A stretch of 40,297 nt of DNA from Solobacterium sp. (GCA_022486705.1 JAKVKC010000021.1:1-40297), one strand, 5' to 3'; shown: positions 1-8,584, counted from the stretch's first letter. The notes: generated by a model not told the origin, from the sequence alone. Program-made: numbers and translations.

Positions 1-128
1 GGTTTTTGATAAGTTTCCATGAACCCCCAAAAGCCCTTGAACAGTTCCCGCGTACGAACGGAGCTGACTTTTGACTGTTCACGGTAACTGGTCAATAATC
101 GGACATCAAAATGGAGCAATCGGGCCAT
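1..128 (-). CDS. Possible partial ORF running off the left edge, unrecognised
   Basis: An open frame of 42 codons begins at an ATG at 128 on the minus strand and runs off the window start without a stop. It reads MARLLHFDVRL..., followed by a basic and then an aromatic stretch (ELFKGFWGFMETYQK). No convincing ribosome binding site precedes the ATG. I do not recognise the family. It could be the N-terminus of a real gene lying left of the window, a remnant, or chance. Confidence 0.25.
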   Translation of the reverse strand, partial: MARLLHFDVRLLTSYREQSKVSSVRTRELFKGFWGFMETYQK

Positions 129-379
129 GTTGAGACGGTAGTATTGATGTCAAGAGTATAAAGTCAGCGTGTCGGAAATCACTTGAATTTGGCACTTTCT
201 GTACATTTGATCTTCTGAATATTAACTTTGGACATTCATTTCAAATGTTTCGTGTGAACTTATCCAAGATAGTATTTTCAGGCTATGGCAAAGGCTGAGC
301 AGCCAAGGTAGATGTCAGAGGGTCGAGCCAGTGAGATAGATACCAAGGGCAAATCGGAATTTGAAGAAGGAATAAAAGA
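129..379. other. Non-coding or degenerate stretch
   Basis: About 250 bases with stops in all frames and no recognisable RNA gene, terminator or insertion-sequence end. I see only a weak Shine-Dalgarno-like AAGGA near 366-370 that serves the ATG at 380. Confidence 0.4.
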
Positions 380-734
380 ATGACGGGGGATCAATAGAAT
401 TCAAATTAACGAAGAATGGGCGGATTCAACAATCATTGAAGCAGGAGATTTTATTTTCGTTGGATATTGCATAAAAAATGAGGGTAAAAGTATAGAAGAA
501 CAAATGAATGGTGCATTTGATGTATTGGAAGAGAGATTGAAAATGGTTGATCTGACATTGGAATCCGTTGTTAAAATGGATTGCTTGTTTAGAAATATCG
601 AAGACTTAAGTCATTTGCCTGCCATCATAAAGAAAAGACTCGATGGCAGATATCCAACGCGAAAAGCTTATGAAACAACGTTTATCAGAGATGGAATCAA
701 CTTCCAAATAGACGCAATAGCTTATAAAGGATAA
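380..734 (+). pseudogene. RidA/YjgF-like protein, frameshifted near the start
   Basis: RidA-family proteins are small trimeric deaminases that clear reactive enamine/imine intermediates in the cytosol. A ribosome binding site (AAGGA) precedes the ATG at 380, which reads MTGDQ and then hits TAG at 395-397. Skipping one base at about 395 continues smoothly into a frame open to 734. That frame has the family look: FIFVGYCI early, a central helix, then the DCLFRNIEDL and YPTRKAYETTF segments. The open frame has no usable ATG before 504, and starting there would remove the first strands of the fold, so a one-base insertion in a formerly intact gene of about 117 codons is the simplest reading. The family call comes from sequence resemblance only. 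A sequencing error is possible, but neighbouring genes are also broken. Confidence 0.6.
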
Positions 735-800
735 GGACGACAAATTGCAGCTTATCGGTTTAATGAAAAAACAGAAAAATTTGAATTTGTGGAGGAGAAT

Positions 801-1295
801 ATGAAGCAGCTTTATATCATAGGTGGAACGATGGGCGTTGGAAAGACAACTGTATGTCAGAAATTAAAGATAGAATTGCCTAAGTGTGTCTTCCTTGACG
901 GCGATTGGTGCTGGGATGCTAATCCGTTTCTTGTTAATGAAGAAACAAAGAAAATGGTTATGCAAAATATCTGTTTTATGCTTAATCAATTTTTACATTG
1001 CTCATCCTATGAAAATGTTGTGTTTTGCTGGGTGATGCATGAGCAGAATATCATTGATACTATTCTGGCAAATATAGATAAGACGAATTGTGATATAAAA
1101 GTAATTTCTCTTGTTTGCAGTCAGGCTACATTGCGTGAACGCCTTGAAAAAGATATTCAATTAGGCATTAGGACTAGTGATGTTGTGGAACGAAGCATTG
1201 AAAGGCTTCCGCTATATGAAAAACTCAAAACACAAAAGGTATATACAGATGGAAAAAGCGTTTCACAGATAGTTAGTGAAATTGAAATGCTGTAA
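801..1295 (+). CDS. P-loop NTPase / AAA-type small kinase-like protein
   Basis: A 164-residue cytosolic protein with a Walker A motif GTMGVGKT at residues 9-16 directly after a hydrophobic first strand (LYIIGG), as in nucleotide and small-molecule kinases. FLDGDW at about 33-38 fits the substrate/metal-binding acidic segment after strand 2, and the ATLRERLEKD segment resembles a lid with arginines. The ATG at 801 is preferred over a GTG at 789 because GGAGG at 791-795 lies six bases before it. It sits 66 bases after the RidA remnant. That gap is open in the same frame after the RidA stop and may hold the tail of a lost gene. The substrate is unknown; it could be a nucleotide, shikimate-like or antibiotic kinase. 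The ORF is intact, unlike its neighbours. Confidence 0.7.
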   Translation: MKQLYIIGGTMGVGKTTVCQKLKIELPKCVFLDGDWCWDANPFLVNEETKKMVMQNICFMLNQFLHCSSYENVVFCWVMHEQNIIDTILANIDKTNCDIKVISLVCSQATLRERLEKDIQLGIRTSDVVERSIERLPLYEKLKTQKVYTDGKSVSQIVSEIEML

Positions 1296-1380
1296 CTTTC
1301 GGCTTGTGGAACTGAAGAAGGAATCGAAAAAATAGAGCTTAACCTGAAGATTATTTATATAATGTGAAAGAAGGATTCAA

Positions 1381-2127
1381 ATGAAGCCATGGTTTACGAT
1401 AGACAAAATTGACGACCATACACATATCATCAGCGAATATCGGCATTGGGAGGAAACGCATTGTTACCTTCTTGAAGGAAAAGACCGCGCATTGCTGATT
1501 GACACAGGGCTTGGCATTTGTGACATTTCTGCGGAGGTAAAAAACTGACGGACAAGCTGGTGACAGCAGTCGCAACTCATATTCATTGGGAACATATCGG
1601 AGGGCACAAGTATTATCCTGATTTTTATGCGCATGAAGAAGAATTGAACTGGCTCAGCGGTGGATTTCCATTGAGTATAGATACGATTCACAGCATGGTT
1701 ATTGATTGCTGTGAGCTTCCGGAAGGGTACGATGTGGGAACTTGTGAGCTTTTTCAGGGGGACTCCGACACGCATTCTTCATGATGGGGATACGATTGAA
1801 CTTGGCGTTCGAAGCATCGCGGTATTGCATACGCCAGGACATTCACCCGGACATATGTGCTTTTGGGAAGCCTCACCCGGATATCTATTTACCGGTGATC
1901 TTGTCTACAAAGATACGCTGTTAGCGTATTCTCCTTCTACCGATCCGCAGGCGTATCTAAAAAGCCTTGAAAAAATCGTCGTTCTACCTGATACGAGAGT
2001 ATTTCCTGCTCATCATACGTTGGATATACAGCCTGAAATTCTGAATCGTATGCGTGATGCCTTTCGCAAATTTGACAAGAAAGAAAAACTGCATCACGGA
2101 AGTGGAACATTTGATTATTGGGACTAG
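1381..2127 (+). pseudogene. MBL-fold metallohydrolase, two frameshifts
   Basis: Metallo-beta-lactamase-fold hydrolases use a two-zinc site to cut esters, thioesters or phosphodiesters. The ATG at 1381 (RBS GAAGGA just upstream, TATAAT at 1358-1363) opens a frame ending in TGA at 1546-1548. The second piece carries THIHWEHIGGH, a HxHxDH-type zinc motif with Glu instead of Asp. The third piece carries HTPGHSPGHM, YLFTGDLVYK and VFPAHH. The pieces join if one A is added to the six-A run at 1539-1544 and one G removed from the five-G run at 1757-1761. That would give about 248 residues, normal for the family. The first junction is also a perfect A_AAA_AAC slippery heptamer in the zero frame, but the second needs a shift in the opposite direction, so decay or base-calling error is more likely than programmed recoding. 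Confidence 0.7.
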
Positions 2128-2207
2128 GCTGTTTGGCTGTGATAAGCAAAATGAGCATAACATGCAGCAGATCATATATGGATCTGTCGAAAGAAAGTGA
2201 AAATATT

Positions 2208-2568
2208 ATGTCCTCTTCAAAGATATATCTCAACTAGATATTAGAACAGTTGTCCCTTCTTGAAGATATTTCGTATTGGACAATGATGGGAGAATATATT
2301 TTGTATTATTCCGGTAAGGTGATTGTCGGCATATATGACAATCGATTCCTTGGTAAAACTTGAAGCACCAGCAAAAAAAATGACGCTGGATGCGGTCATG
2401 GAACTGTCATAGGATGGCGCTGAAGAAATACTGCTTGTTGCTAATGCTGAGGACAGGGAGTTCTTGAAAAGACTGATGGGCACCATATATGATGAACTGA
2501 CAAAATCGAAGGAGCGAAGGAGAAAATATGAAATTGAAGAATCCATTATTTGCAGTAAAAGATATTGA
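2208..2568 (+). pseudogene. TfoX N-terminal-domain protein remnant
   Basis: The TfoX/Sxy N-terminal domain occurs in competence regulators and in many small stand-alone Firmicute proteins of unknown role. The reading starts at ATG 2208, hits TAG at 2235-2237, continues through DISYWTMMGEYILYYSGKV and GIYDNRF, and then needs one G removed at 2352-2353. After that it reads on through LVKLEAPAKKM, a second stop (TAG 2410-2412), and EEILLVANAEDREFLKRL to a TGA at 2566-2568. The MMGEY...YY.GK...GIYD.RFL..K pattern is the family signature as I know it. Two in-frame stops and a frameshift cannot be explained by homopolymer base-calling alone, so this is a real pseudogene. Its tail overlaps the start of the next gene by 41 bases in another frame. 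Confidence 0.7.
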
Positions 2569-2983
2569 TAAGTCAGTGAAGTTTTACCAGGAAGTACTTG
2601 GTCTGCATGTTGTCATGGATTTTGGTGCAAATAAGACATTGACGGGTGGACTTGTTTTGCAGACTTTGGATACATGGAAAGAGTTCATCAGCACTGATCC
2701 TATTTCTTTCGGTGCGAATGACGCTGAGATTTATTTTGAGGAAGACGATTTTGATCAGTTCTCAGAAAAACTTAAAACACTGAATATTCAACATTTGCAT
2801 CCGGTAAAGGAACATGCCTGGGGACAGAGAATAGTTCGGTTTTATGATCCGGATCAGCATATCATTGAAGTAGGAGAGAACATGAAAACAGTCTGCCGAA
2901 GATTTTTGGATAGTGGAATAACAGATGATGAAGCGGCGAGACGAATGGATGTGCCTCTTAAGTTCGTAAAAAGCTGCAAATAG
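2528..2983 (+). CDS. VOC-superfamily (glyoxalase/bleomycin-resistance fold) protein
   Basis: A 151-residue protein of the vicinal-oxygen-chelate fold, which includes glyoxalase I, ring-cleaving dioxygenases and antibiotic-sequestering proteins. The N-terminal PLFAVKDIDKSVKFYQEVLG is the typical first beta-alpha-beta unit, and RIVRFYDPDQHIIEVGE at about 105-121 is the typical closing strand with a metal-ligand glutamate. The last 30 residues (CRRFLDSGITDDEAARRMDVP) form a short helical tail resembling a helix-turn-helix, seen in some family members. The start is well supported by AAGGAG about seven bases upstream. It overlaps the dying TfoX remnant and is intact. The substrate is unknown. Confidence 0.8.
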   Translation: MKLKNPLFAVKDIDKSVKFYQEVLGLHVVMDFGANKTLTGGLVLQTLDTWKEFISTDPISFGANDAEIYFEEDDFDQFSEKLKTLNIQHLHPVKEHAWGQRIVRFYDPDQHIIEVGENMKTVCRRFLDSGITDDEAARRMDVPLKFVKSCK

Positions 2984-3187
2984 CAATACAGCAGGAATAG
3001 TCGAGAAAACTTCTTCTGATCTGAAGTATATTGTGATCATCATGAGGCGATGAAGATTAGCTGCTAGCCACAGTTGAGTTTTTTGGACAGCTTGCTTTTA
3101 TTTTATTGCTGGATTTTTTAGTAATCTAGGAAGACTTATATTTACTTCCATTTTCTTAGAGTATATTATGAGTTCAGAATACATATT

Positions 3188-3217
3188 TTGAAAAACATCA
3201 GAAAAATTCAATGTAAA
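3188..3217 (+). promoter_or_regulatory. Putative promoter of the surface-protein gene
   Basis: TTGAAA at 3188-3193 and TGTAAA at 3212-3217 are separated by 18 bases, ahead of the ATG at 3262. The -10 match is only four of six, so this is tentative. Confidence 0.3.
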
Positions 3218-3261
3218 TTGATGACTTGTAGGTTCTGATGTGCCTTATGGAGGGACGAAAT

Positions 3262-6200
3262 ATGAAAAAAGTATTTTTGAAAATCATTCTAATGGCAGCA
3301 ATGGCAATTCTCATGCTTCCGACCACGGTACTGGCAGAAGAAGCATCTGTGATCATCTGCTATGGGACAGATGGCCTTATGAATGTCACTCTGCCGACCA
3401 CGGATAACTGTTACACTTATGGAACTACGAATGCAGACGGCACGACCGCAACGCAAACTGCGGCGAACGCCTCTGTTTTACCCGATTCCGGCTGGACCTG
3501 GGCAGTACAGAAGGTCGATACATCTGTAGGCGGCAAGACTTACGGCTACACTATGACGCTGAATAATTTCAATTCCAACACGACTGCGTGGGTTGGAAAT
3601 GCTAAGCAAGGAAATTGTATCCGATTCTCAAACATGGATCTGCGAGTCGTGGTAAAAGGCACAAATACGCTTGCAACGAAAACCTCGATAGGAACTGCAA
3701 TCATTACTGAAACAAACACCAACAACCTCCTGCTTTCCGGCGATGGAACATTGAATGCGACAGGGCATCTCGGTATGCACACCAGTGGAAATCTTACGAT
3801 CGACAGCGGCACGTTCAACGCAACGGGTACTCTCTGGGGACTTGGTGCATCAAGCGGCAACATAACGATCAACGGCGGTGATGTGACGGCAACCGGCGGC
3901 CTGGCTGACAGGAACACCTACGGCATCTTCAGCCAAATGGGCTCGATCATCATCTCCGGCGGCAATGTCACGGCGAAGACCACCGATACAGAAACAGGAA
4001 GCCAAGCCTTCAGTGGTGCCCCGAGCCTAACCGGTTATAAAGGCGACTACCAATGGAGCACGAGCGAGAGCTCGCCGGTGTGGACACAAAGTTCCGACAC
4101 AGCCTTTACAAATGAGAATAATCCGGCTTATGTGAAGATAGAATCCGCTTTGACCTTCGCAGATAGCCAGGATTACGATATACCAGCTGGCATAGGTGGC
4201 ACTGCAATCATGCCTATTGATTTTTCCAACGGTGTATCCAGCGGCAAAGCACCATATACCTTCAGTCTTGAAAATGCCCCATCATGGCTTTCCATCACAG
4301 AAGCCGGCGTGGTTAGCGGTACGCGTCCTGCAAAGGCTGCGGATGCAGTTACAGCCACAGTCAAAGTGACGGACAGTGAGAATCCCGCAGTTTCCAAGTC
4401 AATCACGATTGGCATCGGTGCAGTTACGGCTGCGCCCATTGATTACACGATGGATTTCACTAAAAATGAACGCATAAACTGGTACAAATCCTTCCCTGAC
4501 GTCAATCTTACTACTACAGATGCATCTGGCACCGGTTGGTCATGGAGTGCAAGCGAAAAACAGCTTATTCTTTCTGGCCTTGATTTCACAACCGCGAACA
4601 ATATAGGTGTCAAACTGCCGGACGGGGCCAAGATTGTGCTTACAGAAGGTACCACAAACACCGTGAAGAGCGATGGAACAACACTTACGGATTATAATAT
4701 GGGGATACATTGCCTTGGATCGCTCACCATCAGCGGTAAAGGTACGCTAAATGTTATCAGTGCTGGCAAGATAGCACCGACAATAGGAAACTATGGCATT
4801 TCGGGCACGGACATTGTCATCTCAAATGGCACGATAAATACTGTCAGTGGCTCCTCAACGAATGAGAGTTTCGGAATCAACAGCGCTAACGCAACAATCA
4901 TCACAAATGGAACAGTGACAGCAAAGAGTACTTCTGGAGCAGGTACTGGAGGAGCCTTCAGTGATGCCCCGACCCTGACGGGTTACAAAGGCGACTACCA
5001 ATGGAGCACGAGCGAGAGCTCACCGGTGTGGACACAAAGCTCTGACACAGCCTTTACAAATGCAGATAATCCGGCTTATGTGAAGATAGAATCCGCTTTG
5101 ACCTTCGCAGATAGCCAGGATTACGATATACCGGCTGGCATAGCTGGCACCGCAATCACGCCTGTTGATTTTTCCGACGGTGTATCCAGCGGCAAAGCAC
5201 CATATACCTTCAGTCTTGAAAATGCCCCATCATGGCTTTCCATCACAGAAGCCGGCGTGGTTAGCGGTACGCGTCCTGCAAAGGCTGCGGATGCAGTTAC
5301 AGCCACAGTCAAAGTGACGGACAGTGAGAATCCCGCAGTTTCCAAGTCAATCACGATTGGCATCGGTGCAGTTACGGCTGCGCCCATTGATTACACGATG
5401 GATTTCACTAAAAATGAACGCATAAACTGGTACAAATCCTTCCCTGACGTCAATCTTACTACTACAGATGCATCTGGCACCGGTTGGTCATGGAGTGCAA
5501 GCGAAAAACAGCTTATTCTTTCTGGCCTTGATTTCACAACCGCGAACAATATAGGTGTCAAACTGCCGGACGGGGCCAAGATTGTGCTTACAGAAGGTAC
5601 CACAAACACCGTGAAGAGCGATGGAACAACACTTACGGATTATAATATGGGGATACATTGCCTTGGATCGCTCACCATCAGCGGTAAAGGTACGCTAAAT
5701 GTTATCAGTGCTGGCAAGATAGCACCGACAATAGGAAACTATGGCATTTCGGGCACGGACATTGTCATCTCAAATGGCACGATAAATACTGTCAGTGGCT
5801 CCTCAACGAATGAGAGTTTCGGAATCAACAGCGCTAACGCAACAATCATCACAAATGGAACAGTGACAGCAAAGAGTACTTCTGGAGCAGGTACTGGAGG
5901 AGCCTTCAGTGATGCCCCGACCCTGACGGGTTACAAAGGCGACTACCAATGGAGCACGAGCGAGAGCTCACCGGTGTGGACACAAAGCTCTGACACAGCC
6001 TTTACAAATGCAGATAATCCGGCTTATGTGAAGATAGAATCCGCTTTGACCTTCGCAGATAGCCAGGATTACGATATACCGGCTGGCATAGCTGGCACCG
6101 CAATCACGCCTGTTGATTTTTCCGACGGTGTATCCAGCGGCATAGCACCATATACCTTCAGTCTTGAGAATGCCCCATCATGGCTTTCCATCACAGAAGC

Positions 6201-6477
6201 CGGCGTGGTTAGCGGTACGCGTCCTGCAAAGGCTGCGGATGCAGTTACAGCCACAGTCAAAGTGACGGACAGTGAGGATCCTGCAGTTTCCAAGTCAATC
6301 ACGATTGGTATCGGCGCAGTCACGGAAAAGCCAGTAAATTCCTCAAATCCGCTCAATCCTTCTAATCCTCAAACGGGAGATAGGAGCATGCTGGGATTCT
6401 GGGCAGTGATAGCCCTTCTCTCCATAACTATTTTCACGGCGAATATAATAACAGCAAGGAAGAATCGGAAAGCATAA
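3262..6477 (+). CDS. Large sortase-anchored repeat surface protein
   Basis: A 1071-residue exported protein. The ATG at 3262 is chosen because GGAGGG lies six bases upstream and it begins a clean signal peptide (MKKVFLKIILMAAMAILMLP, cleavage near VLA-EEA); an in-frame ATG at 3247 lacks this. The body alternates two modules: a beta-helix-like, glycine/asparagine/threonine-rich part (LTISGKGTLNV, DIVISNGTINT), resembling carbohydrate-binding or pectate-lyase-like surface modules, and a putative Ig domain of the He_PIG type (APYTFSLENAPSWLSI..GVVSGTP-like). The C-terminus has NPQTG, a hydrophobic helix and a positive tail (ARKNRKA), a sortase sorting signal of the NPxTG class. It is likely a wall-attached adhesin or glycan-binding protein. 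No sortase gene lies in the window. Two complete module pairs are near-identical at the DNA level. Confidence 0.85.
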   Translation: MKKVFLKIILMAAMAILMLPTTVLAEEASVIICYGTDGLMNVTLPTTDNCYTYGTTNADGTTATQTAANASVLPDSGWTWAVQKVDTSVGGKTYGYTMTLNNFNSNTTAWVGNAKQGNCIRFSNMDLRVVVKGTNTLATKTSIGTAIITETNTNNLLLSGDGTLNATGHLGMHTSGNLTIDSGTFNATGTLWGLGASSGNITINGGDVTATGGLADRNTYGIFSQMGSIIISGGNVTAKTTDTETGSQAFSGAPSLTGYKGDYQWSTSESSPVWTQSSDTAFTNENNPAYVKIESALTFADSQDYDIPAGIGGTAIMPIDFSNGVSSGKAPYTFSLENAPSWLSITEAGVVSGTRPAKAADAVTATVKVTDSENPAVSKSITIGIGAVTAAPIDYTMDFTKNERINWYKSFPDVNLTTTDASGTGWSWSASEKQLILSGLDFTTANNIGVKLPDGAKIVLTEGTTNTVKSDGTTLTDYNMGIHCLGSLTISGKGTLNVISAGKIAPTIGNYGISGTDIVISNGTINTVSGSSTNESFGINSANATIITNGTVTAKSTSGAGTGGAFSDAPTLTGYKGDYQWSTSESSPVWTQSSDTAFTNADNPAYVKIESALTFADSQDYDIPAGIAGTAITPVDFSDGVSSGKAPYTFSLENAPSWLSITEAGVVSGTRPAKAADAVTATVKVTDSENPAVSKSITIGIGAVTAAPIDYTMDFTKNERINWYKSFPDVNLTTTDASGTGWSWSASEKQLILSGLDFTTANNIGVKLPDGAKIVLTEGTTNTVKSDGTTLTDYNMGIHCLGSLTISGKGTLNVISAGKIAPTIGNYGISGTDIVISNGTINTVSGSSTNESFGINSANATIITNGTVTAKSTSGAGTGGAFSDAPTLTGYKGDYQWSTSESSPVWTQSSDTAFTNADNPAYVKIESALTFADSQDYDIPAGIAGTAITPVDFSDGVSSGIAPYTFSLENAPSWLSITEAGVVSGTRPAKAADAVTATVKVTDSEDPAVSKSITIGIGAVTEKPVNSSNPLNPSNPQTGDRSMLGFWAVIALLSITIFTANIITARKNRKA
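4173..5120 (+). repeat. 948-bp tandem repeat, copy 1
   Basis: First complete unit (316 codons) inside the surface-protein gene. It differs from copy 2 mainly in its first 50 bases (for example GGCATAGGTGGC against GGCATAGCTGGC) and otherwise looks identical by eye. Confidence 0.85.
5121..6068 (+). repeat. 948-bp tandem repeat, copy 2
   Basis: Second complete unit, in frame with the first. The tract that looks identical by eye spans about 4224-5190 against 5172-6138, pointing to a recent unequal crossover that kept the reading frame. Confidence 0.85.
6069..6330 (+). repeat. Partial third repeat (Ig domain only)
   Basis: This copy holds only the Ig-like module, with a few substitutions (AGCGGCATAGCA instead of AGCGGCAAAGCA, GAGGATCC instead of GAGAATCC), and leads directly into the cell-wall anchor. 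Confidence 0.75.
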
Positions 6478-6567
6478 TTACAACAATCCTACTGTTATAT
6501 GATGAGATAAAGGGATAAAGCTCAGCAATATATGGACTTTGAAGTAGATTCCATAAGTTGTAAAATG

Positions 6568-6605
6568 ACAAGCATTCTGTAAAAAGGCAGAGTGCTTGTT
6601 TTTAA
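6568..6605 (+). terminator. Rho-independent terminator after the surface protein
   Basis: ACAAGCATTCTG at 6568-6579 pairs with CAGAGTGCTTGT at 6588-6599 (one G-T wobble), followed by a T tract. Confidence 0.8.
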
Positions 6606-6884
6606 ATATCATAAAAAAATCCCAAAGAAATATACGTGATAAATATTATGAAATGTGTAAGAATTAGTTAATTTAGAAACAGATGATCCTGCATGTGAAT
6701 ATATATTATAGATGTGAATTAACGCAGACATAGCTTGCTGAAAAGATGGGACAACATCAAAGTGTATTAATGGTTTCATCAAGAAATAAGATGATATTGT
6801 TAATTTGATCTATGCACAGATGCTGTTGATATTGTCAGTATGGTACTGATTGATGTGACGAGTGAAGATTAGGAGAAATATTCT
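6606..6884. other. AT-rich intergenic stretch
   Basis: No gene and no clear promoter are visible. The only functional element I can support is the AGGAGAAA ribosome binding site just before the ATG at 6885. Confidence 0.4.
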
Positions 6885-7474
6885 ATGGCTGATGTATATA
6901 AGTTTAAAGTAAGGTTAAACGAACTGGAAAATGTAATATGGAGAGATATAGAAATCACTTCAGTCTCCAGTGCTGCAAAGCTTGGGTATGCTGTATTGGC
7001 GGCATTTGAATGCACAGGAAGCCATTTATTCAATATACGTTTTCATGGCAAACGATATGAAATTGTATTTGAAAAGGATTCCGCAGCAATGAACCTGTGA
7101 TTGATCCAAGAAAGACGAAACTATCCGATTTGAAGCTGAAGGCTGGAGATGAACTGAACATTGAATATGATTACGGAGCGGGGTGGAAATTTGAGATTGA
7201 ATTATTATCAATAACTGAAATGAAGCGAGGAACAGGGGGACATTATCCCTATGTTTCTGATGGCAAAGGCAAAGGGATCATTGAAGACATTTCGCCAGAT
7301 GAACTTGCTGAGATCGTTGAGAGAACAGATAAGGATGGTACTTTGCCCAAAGTGAAAAATATATATTCTCACATGGTCTCGTGGGATTACAGAGAATTCA
7401 GCTTGTATTACTGCAATGCGTTTTTTAAGGACATGGTTCTGCAAATGCAAGATGCATATGAAGAACTTGTATAA
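6885..7474 (+). pseudogene. pRiA4b ORF-3-like protein, split by a frameshift
   Basis: The plasmid pRiA4b ORF-3-like family is a widespread soluble domain of unknown function, often found with mobile DNA or SEC-C proteins. The first part, from ATG 6885 (RBS AGGAGAAA), has the family opening YKFKVRLNELENVIWRDIEI and ends at TGA 7098-7100. The second part is open from about 7088 to 7474 and has the conserved YDYGAGWKFEIELLSI segment and the YSHMVSWDYREFSLYYCN end. Adding one A in GCAATGAACC near 7088 gives a single reading (AANEPVIDPRKTKL) of about 197 residues. The second part has only a GTG start with no Shine-Dalgarno of its own. The gene is probably inactive, although separate translation of the halves cannot be excluded. 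Confidence 0.65.
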
Positions 7475-7496
7475 ACTATATTCTTTTAAATAGTTC

Positions 7497-7525
7497 TTGA
7501 AATGAATTTTTAATCAACTTAAACT
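7497..7525 (+). promoter_or_regulatory. Putative promoter of the serine hydrolase
   Basis: TTGAAA at 7497-7502, a 17-base spacer, then TAAACT at 7520-7525, ahead of the RBS AGGAGG and the ATG at 7546. Confidence 0.45.
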
Positions 7526-7545
7526 TCTTTCAGGAGGAGCCAGCA

Positions 7546-8508
7546 ATGAATGAAAATGAATTGAAATCACTCATTGAAACAGAGTACAGCAATATTGCCG
7601 GTATCTGTATCCTGAAGAATGGGAAACAGGTATATGAGTACTGCGGAAATGACAGCAGCCGCAGCAGTCACGTACATATTTATTCATGTACAAAAAGTAT
7701 TACCTCGTTATTATTTGGTATTGCATTGGATCAGGGATTGATTCAGAGCATTGATCAGCCGATCCTTTCCTTCTTCCCCGAGTATCAGGTGAAACGGGGA
7801 GAACACACGATACAGAAAATCACCATAAGGGACATGCTGACAATGACAGTTCCGTATAAGTACAAGTCAGCGCCATACACAAAATATTTCTCTTCGGAAG
7901 ATTGGGTAAAATCATCGCTTGATCTTGCTGGAGGAAAGGGAAACATTGGTGAATTCCGCTATGCGCCGCTGATCGGTCCGGATATCCTGAGCGGTATTCT
8001 GAGAAAAGCTGTGGGCATGACCGTACTGGAGTTTGCTCAGAAAAATCTTTTTTCTCCTCTGCAGATCGATGTGAGGAAAAACATCATTTTCTCATCCAAA
8101 GAGGATCAGCTTGCTTGGTATCACCAGAACTATTCAAATGGCTGGGTATCTGACAGGCTCGGCAATAACACAGCTGCCTGGGGACTGGAACTGTCGGCCT
8201 ATGAAATGGCAGAGATAGGACAGCTATGTCTGGATGAAGGTATATGGAATGGTCGGCGTATTGTATCTACTGAGTGGATCAAAGAAAGTACATCGATCCA
8301 TGCACATTGGAAAGAAGCAGGTCTTGACTATGGCTATCTATGGTGGATCCATGACGATGGCTTCATGGCGGTCGGCGACTGTGGAAATATTATCTACATT
8401 GATGAAAAACGAAAGATGGTGACAGCCATCAATTCGCTCTATAACATTCATGCAAAGGATCGTATTCCTCTGATCAAGGATGTACTAGAACCATTATTTG
8501 ACTGCTGA
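7546..8508 (+). CDS. Serine hydrolase, beta-lactamase / penicillin-binding fold
   Basis: A 320-residue protein of the class C beta-lactamase-like family, which includes esterases, D-aminopeptidases and PBP4*-type enzymes. The catalytic SxxK is S47-C-T-K50 at the start of a helix, the usual place. The second motif is reduced: the tyrosine of YxN is probably Y139 in FRYAPLIG, with proline in place of asparagine. The C-terminal WWIHDDGFMAVGDCGN segment corresponds to the third active-site strand (HxG/KTG-like). There is no signal peptide, so it is likely cytoplasmic and more probably an esterase or peptidase than a resistance enzyme. The start is fixed by AGGAGG about eight bases upstream. Confidence 0.8.
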   Translation: MNENELKSLIETEYSNIAGICILKNGKQVYEYCGNDSSRSSHVHIYSCTKSITSLLFGIALDQGLIQSIDQPILSFFPEYQVKRGEHTIQKITIRDMLTMTVPYKYKSAPYTKYFSSEDWVKSSLDLAGGKGNIGEFRYAPLIGPDILSGILRKAVGMTVLEFAQKNLFSPLQIDVRKNIIFSSKEDQLAWYHQNYSNGWVSDRLGNNTAAWGLELSAYEMAEIGQLCLDEGIWNGRRIVSTEWIKESTSIHAHWKEAGLDYGYLWWIHDDGFMAVGDCGNIIYIDEKRKMVTAINSLYNIHAKDRIPLIKDVLEPLFDC

Positions 8509-8584
8509 TCCTGGTATAGGAGATAAGATACTGTATCGTCATTTTCTTTGCATAGGGAAGGAACGTCGCTCCTGAAATAAAGTA

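Noticed and set aside
250-370. tRNA-like or small RNA signal in the left-end non-coding stretch
   Set aside because: No cloverleaf, T-arm motif or terminator could be folded by eye.
4173-6330. Possible CRISPR or satellite array
   Set aside because: Units are 948 bp, coding and in frame; there are no short repeats with spacers.
4173-6356. Identical minus-strand open frames inside the surface-protein gene
   Set aside because: They repeat only because the sense-strand modules repeat; they have no RBS and low-complexity translations.
6746-6808. Short ORF of 20 codons in the gap before the pRiA4b-like gene
   Set aside because: No RBS, no hydrophobic or conserved pattern, and its length is expected by chance.
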